From: Noviherbaspirillum sp. L7-7A
Lineage (GTDB): Bacteria; Pseudomonadota; Gammaproteobacteria; Burkholderiales; Burkholderiaceae_D
Length of the DNA: 64,000 bases
Reading direction: 5' to 3'
Assembly (NCBI RefSeq): GCF_019052805.1
Contig: NZ_JAHQRJ010000001.1
Span: forward strand, 2,914,001-2,978,000
The position numbers were made by a program, and so were the translations under genes. This document shows positions 58,534-64,000 of this stretch, in pieces. Every line of letters starts with the position of its first letter. The stretch's first letter is position 1. The notes beneath the pieces were generated by a model. That model saw nothing but the letters and a program-made list of their open reading frames with translations, was not told the DNA's origin and did no database searches.

Positions 58534-59490
58534 ATGGCTGTTTTCACCCCGGTTACCCTAGACGAGATCGCCCCCTGGGCAGCCCAGTACGACATCGGCC
58601 AGGTGCGTGCGTTGAAAGGCATTTCCTCGGGCATCGAAAACACCAACTTCTTCCTGAGCGCCGAGCGCGGCGAGTATGTGCTGACGATCTTCGAGAAGCT
58701 GACCTTCGAGCAGCTGCCCTTCTATCTCAAGCTGATGCGCCATATCGCCGAGCGCGGCGTGCTGGCGCCGCTGCCGCTGGCCAACCGCGACGGCGAACTG
58801 ATGGGCACGCTGCACGGCAAGCCGGCTTCCATCGTCACCCGGCTGGAAGGCGCCTGCCAGATGGCGCCGCATCCGGTGCATTGCGCCGAAGTGGGCGCGA
58901 TGCTGGCGAAGATGCATCTGGCCGCGGCCGACTTCGACATCCGCCAGCCCAACCTGCGCGGCCTGGACTGGTGGAACGAGACCACGCCCATCGTGCTGCC
59001 CTACCTGCCCGATGCCGGCCAGCACCTGCTGCGCGCCGAGATGCATTTCCAGGAGACCTTCGCCAGCACCGACGCCGCGCACCGCCTGCCGCGCGGCCCC
59101 ATCCATGCCGACCTGTTCCGCAACAACGTGATGTTCGACGGCGAGCGCCTGACGGGTTTCTTCGACTTCTACTTCGCCGGCGTCGACACCTGGCTGTTCG
59201 ATGTGGCCGTCACCGTCAATGACTGGTGCATCGACGAGGTCAGCGGCGCGCTCGACCCGGCCAGGGTGCGCGCCCTGCTGGCGGCCTACCACGCGGTGCG
59301 GCCCTTCACCGACGACGAGAAGGATGCCTGGCGGCCGATGCTGCGCGCCGGCGCGCTGCGCTTCTGGCTGTCGCGGCTGTATGACTTCCATCTGCCGCGC
59401 GAGGCGGAAATGCTGACGCCGCATGACCCCGGCCATTTCGAGCGCATCCTGCGCGAACGCATCAACCAGCCGGTGCCGCCGCTCTTCTGA
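58534..59490 (+). CDS. thrB: Homoserine kinase (APH-fold type)
   Basis: This 318-residue kinase phosphorylates homoserine in threonine synthesis. It is the ThrB2 type with an aminoglycoside-phosphotransferase fold, common in beta- and alpha-proteobacteria. Visible are the ATP-site strand [20 protein letters not shown], the catalytic loop [13 protein letters not shown], and the metal-binding Asp in [17 protein letters not shown]. Its stop overlaps the next start (TGATG), so the membrane protein gene is coupled to it. Confidence 0.95.
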   Translation: MAVFTPVTLDEIAPWAAQYDIGQVRALKGISSGIENTNFFLSAERGEYVLTIFEKLTFEQLPFYLKLMRHIAERGVLAPLPLANRDGELMGTLHGKPASIVTRLEGACQMAPHPVHCAEVGAMLAKMHLAAADFDIRQPNLRGLDWWNETTPIVLPYLPDAGQHLLRAEMHFQETFASTDAAHRLPRGPIHADLFRNNVMFDGERLTGFFDFYFAGVDTWLFDVAVTVNDWCIDEVSGALDPARVRALLAAYHAVRPFTDDEKDAWRPMLRAGALRFWLSRLYDFHLPREAEMLTPHDPGHFERILRERINQPVPPLF

Positions 59491-60257
59491 TGGAAAAATT
59501 GCCGGCAGCCACGGGGTGGCAATGGATCAGGCAGGGCTTCGCGCTGTTTCGCAAGCAGCCGGCGGAGATGTCCACGCTGTTTCTGAGCTATATGTTCCTG
59601 ATGATGATCCTGCCCATCATTCCGGTGGTGGGACAGATATTGCCGCTGTTGCTGATACCGGTGTTCTCCATGGCCTTCATGCAGGCCTGCGTGAAGATCG
59701 GGAAGGGCGAGCGGGTCTACCCCAATCTGCTGCTGACCGGCTTTCGTTCCGCCGGATTCTCGCGCCTGCTCTGGCTCGGCCTGCTGTATGTCTGCGCCGC
59801 GACACTGGCCATCGGCGCTTCCGCCCTGGTCGATGGCGGCGTGTTCTGGAAGGTGATGGCCGGCAGCGCCAGGGTCGACGCCGAGACCATGCGGCATTCC
59901 AATATCCGCCTGGCCATGCTGGTGTCGGGCCTGCTGTATGTCCCGGCCGCGATGGCGTTCTGGTATGCCGCGCCGCTGATTGCCTGGCAAAACATGGGCA
60001 TCGTCAAGGCGCTGTTCTACAGCTTTCATGCGGTGCGCCGCGCCGGCCGCGCCTTCCTGCTGTACGGCCTGGGCTGGGGCCTGCTGGGCGTGCTGTTTCC
60101 GCTGCTGCTCAGCACCATGCTGGGCTGGATCACCGGCTCGCCGACGCTGATGATCGTGGTGCTGCTGCCGCTGTCCATGGTGCTGACAGTGGTGATGTAC
60201 TGCTCCTTCTATCCCAGCTACACCACGGTATTCGGCGAGCCGTCCGACGCGGCATAA
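59490..60257 (+). CDS. BPSS1780-type integral membrane protein
   Basis: This 255-residue protein has about six membrane spans, beginning with a short cytosolic segment (GWQWIRQGFALFRKQPAEM) and a first span FLSYMFLMMILPIIPVVG. The pattern and the position after thrB match a membrane family widespread in Burkholderiales and named after B. pseudomallei BPSS1780. Its function is unknown; distant resemblance to glycerophosphoryl-diester phosphodiesterase membrane domains is possible. It overlaps the thrB stop by one base. Confidence 0.82.
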   Translation: MEKLPAATGWQWIRQGFALFRKQPAEMSTLFLSYMFLMMILPIIPVVGQILPLLLIPVFSMAFMQACVKIGKGERVYPNLLLTGFRSAGFSRLLWLGLLYVCAATLAIGASALVDGGVFWKVMAGSARVDAETMRHSNIRLAMLVSGLLYVPAAMAFWYAAPLIAWQNMGIVKALFYSFHAVRRAGRAFLLYGLGWGLLGVLFPLLLSTMLGWITGSPTLMIVVLLPLSMVLTVVMYCSFYPSYTTVFGEPSDAA

Positions 60258-60371
60258 TTAATATTTACGCAATGTGCGACATCGCACCGATGGGATAGCA
60301 GCCAGCGGTTACCCTGAGCTTTGATTTTTCCCGGCACGGGAAAGCCATTCATCAAAGAAAAGGAGTACGAC

Positions 60372-60893
60372 GTGGGACTTTTATCGTTCGTCAAGGAAGC
60401 AGGCCAGAAACTGTTCAATCTCGGCGCCAATGACGCCAAGGCAGCCACCCCGGCCGCCGCGCCTTCTCCGGCCGCGCCGCCGACCCAGGCCGAAGTTGCC
60501 GCCCTGAACGATACGGCGGCCAATGCCATCCTCACCTATATCAAGACGCAGAACCTGCCGGTGGAGAACCTGCAGGTGAAGTTCGACGGCGCCAGCGCCA
60601 CGGCCACCGTGAGCGGCCAGGCCAGGGACCAGGCGACCAGGGAAAAAGTCGTGCTCTGCTGCGGCAACATCCACTCCGTCGAACATGTGGATGACCAGAT
60701 GACGGTAGCCACGCCGGCGCCGGAAGCCAAGTACTACACCGTGGTCAGCGGCGACACGCTGTCGAAGATCTCCAAGCAGATGTATGGCGATGCCAACAAG
60801 TACAACGCCATCTTCGAGGCCAACAAGCCGATGCTGACCAGCCCGGACAAGATCTATCCGGGCCAGATGCTGCGCATTCCGCCGCAGGCCTGA
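60372..60893 (+). CDS. kbp: BON-LysM protein Kbp/YgaU
   Basis: The GTG at 60372 is preceded by AAGGAG and gives 173 residues beginning MGLLSFVKEAGQKLFN, which matches the E. coli Kbp N-terminus; an upstream ATG at 60321 would add an unrelated extension. A BON domain spans about 50-115 and a LysM domain about 122-171 (YYTVVSGDTLSKISKQMYG and IYPGQMLRIP). E. coli Kbp is a cytoplasmic potassium-binding protein. A strong terminator follows. Confidence 0.92.
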   Translation: MGLLSFVKEAGQKLFNLGANDAKAATPAAAPSPAAPPTQAEVAALNDTAANAILTYIKTQNLPVENLQVKFDGASATATVSGQARDQATREKVVLCCGNIHSVEHVDDQMTVATPAPEAKYYTVVSGDTLSKISKQMYGDANKYNAIFEANKPMLTSPDKIYPGQMLRIPPQA

Positions 60894-60912
60894 TCGCCGC
60901 CGGAACGAAAAA

Positions 60913-60950
60913 CGGGGCGCAATGCGTTTATTCGCATTGCGCCCCGCTTC
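60913..60950. terminator. Bidirectional terminator between kbp and rfaE2
   Basis: CGGGGCGCAATGCG at 60913-60926 pairs perfectly with CGCATTGCGCCCCG at 60933-60946 around a 6-base loop. An A-run precedes it and T-rich bases follow, fitting two converging genes. Confidence 0.85.
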
Positions 60951-60977
60951 GTTTCACTTCAGCTCAACGTCGACGGT

Positions 60978-61481
60978 TCAGCCGCGCCTGACCTTTTCCA
61001 GCAGCTTGGTGGTGGAGCGGTCATGGCGGAATTCGATCGCCACCGCCTGGCCGCCATAGGCCAGCACGGCCTGGCCTTCCGGGATGGCGGCCATGTCATA
61101 GTCGCCGCCCTTCACATAGATGTCGGGACGCGCCAGCAGCACTGTCTCCAGCGCCGTGTCGTCGTCGAAGGGCACGGCCAGGCTCACCGATTCCAGCGCC
61201 GAGAGCAGGGCCATGCGGTCTTCACACTGATTGAGCGGCCGGTCGTCGCCCTTGCCCAGGCGCTTGACCGACGCATCGGTATTGACCGCCACCACCAGCG
61301 AGGCACCGAGGCTCCTGGCCTGCGCCAGGTAGGTTACATGGCCGCGATGCAGGATATCGAACACGCCATTGGTCAGCACCACCGGCCTGGGCAACCGAGC
61401 CACCCGCGCCGCCAGTTCCATCCGGGAGCAGAGCTTGCGCTCGAAATCGGGCGTGGCGGCGGGCAGCGGCGGGACCGGCAT
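60978..61481 (-). CDS. rfaE2: D-glycero-beta-D-manno-heptose 1-phosphate adenylyltransferase
   Basis: This enzyme makes ADP-heptose for the lipopolysaccharide core. The 167-residue protein is the stand-alone nucleotidyltransferase domain, equivalent to the C-terminal half of E. coli HldE. The cytidylyltransferase-fold HxGH motif is in TNGVFDILHRGHVTYL. VAVNTDASVKRLGKG, NQCEDRMALLSALESV and YVKGGDYD follow. The start at 61481 shares one base with the upstream stop (TGATG). The kinase partner hldE1/rfaE1 is not in the window. Confidence 0.95.
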   Translation of the reverse strand: MPVPPLPAATPDFERKLCSRMELAARVARLPRPVVLTNGVFDILHRGHVTYLAQARSLGASLVVAVNTDASVKRLGKGDDRPLNQCEDRMALLSALESVSLAVPFDDDTALETVLLARPDIYVKGGDYDMAAIPEGQAVLAYGGQAVAIEFRHDRSTTKLLEKVRRG

Positions 61482-62338
61482 CAGGCGTCCTGCGGCGCCG
61501 TCTCGGCAGCCAGGCGGCCTGCGACTTCCTTGCGGTAGCGATTCAGTTCCTGAACCGTGGCGAATGGCCGGTCGAACAGCAGCGCCATGTTGTGCAGGAT
61601 GCGGTCGACCACTTTCTTTTCCCACTCGGCATCGAAGCGGATCTGGTTGTCCAGCCACGCTTCCAGCCATTCCGGGTCCGGCAGGCGGCTCTGCACCGTG
61701 TCGTTGGGGAACAGCGCCTGGTTCACGTGCAGGTTGGTCGGATGCAGCGGCTTCTCGGTGCGACGGGCCGACGCCATCAGCACGCCGATCTTCGCGAAAG
61801 CGGCGCGCGCCACATCGCCATGCTCGGACAGGGCCTTCTTCATGTAGCGCAGATAGGCGCCGCCATGGCGCGCCTCGTCCTGGCTGATGATCTTGTAGAT
61901 GTTCTTGATCACCGGCTCGCTGTGCCATTCGGAGGCGCAGCGATACCAGTGATTGAGGCGGATTTCGCCGCAGAAGTGCATCATCAGGGTTTCCAGCGGC
62001 GGCGCCGGATCGAACTCGAAGCGCACGTTGTGCAGTTCTTCCTCGGTCGGCACCAGTTCCGGGCGGAAGCGGCGCAGGTATTCCATCAGCACCAGCGAAT
62101 GCTTCTGCTCCTCGAAAAACCAGACCGACATGAAAGCGCAGAAGTCGCTGTCACCACGGTTGTCACGCAAAAACATTTCCGTTGCCGGCAGCGCGGACCA
62201 TTCGGTGATCGCATTCATCTTGATGGTCTGCGCCTGCTCGTCAGTCAGCTTGCTGCCATCGAATTGATCCCACGGAATGTCGCGATCCATGCTCCAGCGC
62301 ACTTGCTCGAGCGATTTAAACAGTTCTGGGTACAACAT
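61481..62338 (-). CDS. Ferritin-like di-iron superfamily protein
   Basis: This 285-residue helical protein carries a likely carboxylate-bridged di-iron site: an E...ExxH pair in VWFFEEQKHSLVLMEYL and a second in FCGEIRLNHW and ISQDEARHGGAYLRYM (DEARH is a typical ExxH motif). The sequence resembles acyl-ACP desaturase and AurF-like enzymes more than storage ferritins. Burkholderiales genomes often carry it next to rfaE2. Its substrate is unknown. Coupling to rfaE2 by TGATG suggests co-expression but not a proven shared pathway. Confidence 0.82.
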   Translation of the reverse strand: MLYPELFKSLEQVRWSMDRDIPWDQFDGSKLTDEQAQTIKMNAITEWSALPATEMFLRDNRGDSDFCAFMSVWFFEEQKHSLVLMEYLRRFRPELVPTEEELHNVRFEFDPAPPLETLMMHFCGEIRLNHWYRCASEWHSEPVIKNIYKIISQDEARHGGAYLRYMKKALSEHGDVARAAFAKIGVLMASARRTEKPLHPTNLHVNQALFPNDTVQSRLPDPEWLEAWLDNQIRFDAEWEKKVVDRILHNMALLFDRPFATVQELNRYRKEVAGRLAAETAPQDA

Positions 62339-62511
62339 GAGAAGCTTTCGTTGGATGAATTAAGCCTTTGATTTTACCAATAAATGACCATTTGACGCAT
62401 CCCGCCAGCACGATTCGTGGCTTTTACTCAACCACCTTTGATGGCGTGTCAAGGATTGTTTCTTTCAATGAGGCAAAATTAATACGCTGAGTAACAAAAC
62501 ACGGCTTTTCT

Positions 62512-62626
62512 GTAGGGTGCACTACCCCGCAGGGGCATTGCACGGATGGTCGATCAAGCAGGGCGCAAACAATGACATTCCGGTCTGCGGCGATGGTGCA
62601 ATGCCCTTCGGGTATTGCACCCTAAC
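62512..62626. repeat. REP-like palindrome doublet upstream of the glutathione peroxidase gene
   Basis: This 349-base gap (62339-62687) holds two palindromic units in opposite orientation: plus strand at 62512-62545 (GTAGGGTGCACTACCCC with its complementary arm) and minus strand at about 62594-62626. They belong to the same family as the pair at 20910-21031. No gene is visible in the gap; promoters of both divergent genes must lie at its ends. Confidence 0.75.
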
Positions 62627-62687
62627 TGAGGGTCACGACGCGATTCCCATGCCCGGTTTATGATGGCTCTTTCATCGGGAGGCATCC

Positions 62688-63251
62688 ATGGGTTTGCATC
62701 GCCTGTTTCTTTGCATCGGCATCGCGCTTGCCAGTGGCCCCGTATTGGCGCAAACGCCGGCGGCGCCGTCCTGCCCGGCGCTGCTGGACCATCAGTTCAA
62801 GCGGCTGCAGGACGAGGCGCCGCAAAATCTTTGCCAGTACGCCGGCAAGGTGACGCTGGTGGTCAACACCGCCAGCTATTGCGGTTACACCAGCCAGTAC
62901 GAAGGCCTGGAAGCGCTGTATGCGAAATACCGCGAGCGCGGCCTGGTTGTGCTGGGATTTCCATCGAATGATTTCGGCGGCCAGGAACCGGGCAACAGCA
63001 AGCAGATCGCCGATTTCTGCTTCAACACCTATGGCGTGAAGTTTCCGATGTTCGCCAAGTCCGTGGTGACCGGCAAACAGGCCAATCCGCTGCATGCCCA
63101 GCTGGCGGCGGCCACCGGCCAGATGCCGGCCTGGAATTTCCACAAATACCTGGTGGGAAGGGACGGCAAGGTGATCGCCAGCTATCCGAGCCAGGTCACG
63201 CCGCAGGACGGCCGGCTGAAGGCGGCGATCGAAAAGGCGCTGGGCTCCTGA
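62688..63251 (+). CDS. Exported glutathione peroxidase family protein
   Basis: This 187-residue thiol peroxidase starts at 62688 after a GGGAGG site. An N-terminal signal peptide (about 1-21, ending VLAQT) suggests a periplasmic location, unlike most bacterial members. The catalytic tetrad is visible: Cys in NTASYCGYT, Gln in SNDFGGQEPG, and Trp-Asn in PAWNFHKYL. A resolving Cys is probable in IADFCFNTYG. The enzyme contains Cys, not selenocysteine, so thioredoxin-type reductants are more likely than glutathione. Confidence 0.9.
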   Translation: MGLHRLFLCIGIALASGPVLAQTPAAPSCPALLDHQFKRLQDEAPQNLCQYAGKVTLVVNTASYCGYTSQYEGLEALYAKYRERGLVVLGFPSNDFGGQEPGNSKQIADFCFNTYGVKFPMFAKSVVTGKQANPLHAQLAAATGQMPAWNFHKYLVGRDGKVIASYPSQVTPQDGRLKAAIEKALGS

Positions 63252-63275
63252 CCCGAAAAGCGGGCCAGGAGCCCA
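63241..63275. terminator. Long hairpin spanning the peroxidase stop codon
   Basis: TGGGCTCCTG at 63241-63250 pairs with CAGGAGCCCA at 63266-63275; after one mismatch an inner CCCG/CGGG continues the stem with a 5-base loop. It includes the stop codon and lies between converging genes. There is no T-run, so it may end or protect the mRNA in another way. Confidence 0.5.
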
Positions 63276-63294
63276 GCGCCATGGGCAAAACCAG

Positions 63295-64000
63295 TTACCA
63301 CATGGCCTTGCCGCTGCCATCCTTGACTTCGCCCTTCCACAGGTCGGCCACCTGCTTCACCACCGCCGGCGGCATGGACACATAGTCCAGCTCGGCGGCC
63401 ATCGCGCCGCCTTCCCTGTAGGCCCAGTCGAAGAACTTCAGCACGTCGCGGCCCTTGGCCGAGTCGGCCTGGCTGCGGTGCATCAGGATGAAGGAGGCGC
63501 CCGTCACCGGCCAGGCATTCCTGCCGGCCTGGTCGGTCAGGACCACGGCCATGCCGGGCGTCCTGGCCCAGTCGGCGTTGGCGGCGGCGGCCTTGAAGGT
63601 CTCGTCGTCCGGCTGCACGAACTGGCCGTCACGGTTCTTCAGCTGGACATGGGCGATATTGTTTTTCTTCGCATAGGCATATTCGACATAGCCGATCGCG
63701 CCCTTCATCCGCTGCACGTTGGCGGCCACGCCTTCATTACCCTTGCCGCCCACGCCCACCGGCCATTTCACCGCGGTGCCGGCGCCGACCGTGCTCTTGA
63801 AGTCCGGGCTGGTCCTGGACAGGTAATCGGTCCACAGGAAGGAGGTGCCGGAACCATCGGCGCGATGCACCACGGTGATTTCGGCGTCAGGCAGCTTCAA
63901 GCCGGGGTTCAGCGCCGAGATCTCGGCTGCATTCCACTTGGTGATCTTGCCGAGGTAGATGTCGGCCAGCACCGGGCCGGTCATCTTCAGCTGGCCGGCG
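63295..64000 (-). CDS. pstS: Phosphate ABC transporter substrate-binding protein PstS, C-terminal part
   Basis: This is the 3' part of the periplasmic phosphate-binding protein of the Pst system. The frame stays open to the window edge, so the gene continues beyond base 64000; the Met at 63984 is internal. Visible PstS motifs are LADIYLGKITKWN, ITVVHRADGSGTSFLWTDYL (phosphate-binding loop) and GAIGYVEYAYAKKN. WPVTGASFILMHR and a C-terminal VADLWKGEVKDGSGKAMW are also typical. pstC, pstA and pstB would be expected nearby but are not in the window, and none lies downstream of this gene. Confidence 0.95.
   Translation of the reverse strand, partial: AGQLKMTGPVLADIYLGKITKWNAAEISALNPGLKLPDAEITVVHRADGSGTSFLWTDYLSRTSPDFKSTVGAGTAVKWPVGVGGKGNEGVAANVQRMKGAIGYVEYAYAKKNNIAHVQLKNRDGQFVQPDDETFKAAAANADWARTPGMAVVLTDQAGRNAWPVTGASFILMHRSQADSAKGRDVLKFFDWAYREGGAMAAELDYVSMPPAVVKQVADLWKGEVKDGSGKAMW

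Overview
The window is a piece of a beta-proteobacterial chromosome. Gene content and order point to Burkholderiales, most likely Oxalobacteraceae (a Herbaspirillum, Noviherbaspirillum or Massilia relative). Supporting blocks are queA-tgt-yajC-secD-secF, dxs-ispA-xseB next to a Rieske oxygenase, glcDEF, pilT-pilU, a DUF2782 gene before thrB, and a BPSS1780-type membrane protein. This placement is inferred from gene families and synteny, not from a database search. No rRNA, tRNA, CRISPR array, transposase or integrase was seen.

Layout: piuC end and a GST (1-1061); purB (1254-2621); a large effector-like gene (2661-5657); the secF, secD, yajC, tgt, queA block with an ankyrin gene inside it (5837-12675); recG and oxyR (12800-15893); an effector-like gene with a CesT-like chaperone (16541-18286); ugpB, ubiA, proC, yggS, pilT, pilU (18539-25006); an accessory island of three related membrane proteins, a second chaperone, a small broken gene and a second large effector-like gene (25269-35108); glcFED (35425-39221); an ankyrin gene; a LysR regulator and an FAD oxidase; a cobalamin adenosyltransferase; another ankyrin gene (44257-45408); dxs-ispA-xseB; Rieske oxygenase, exporter and sulfurtransferase (48883-51794); a nested inverted-repeat element (51849-52471); a ZIP transporter, dienelactone hydrolase, polA, LOG protein, DUF2782, thrB, membrane protein, kbp, rfaE2, ferritin-like protein, glutathione peroxidase and the end of pstS.

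Most genes are ordinary GC-rich housekeeping genes. The striking layer is a set of nine effector-like genes plus two CesT-like type III secretion chaperones, placed one by one or in small groups between core genes over about 43 kb. They have Ser/Thr/Asn/Asp-rich disordered N-termini, ankyrin or ankyrin-like repeats or several membrane segments, in-frame hexanucleotide repeats, and several are visibly richer in A and T than their neighbours. The three tandem membrane proteins at 25269-31705 share an architecture I do not recognise from any named effector family. They are my best candidate for an undescribed system: type III-delivered host-membrane proteins with a dedicated chaperone. No type III apparatus genes lie in the window, so secretion is inferred.

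Repeats: two loci carry paired, oppositely oriented palindromes of 34 bases that begin GTAG (20910-21031 and 62512-62626), as REP doublets do. A 620-base intergenic element with TTGCCG arrays and a 31-base perfect inverted repeat lies at 51849-52471.
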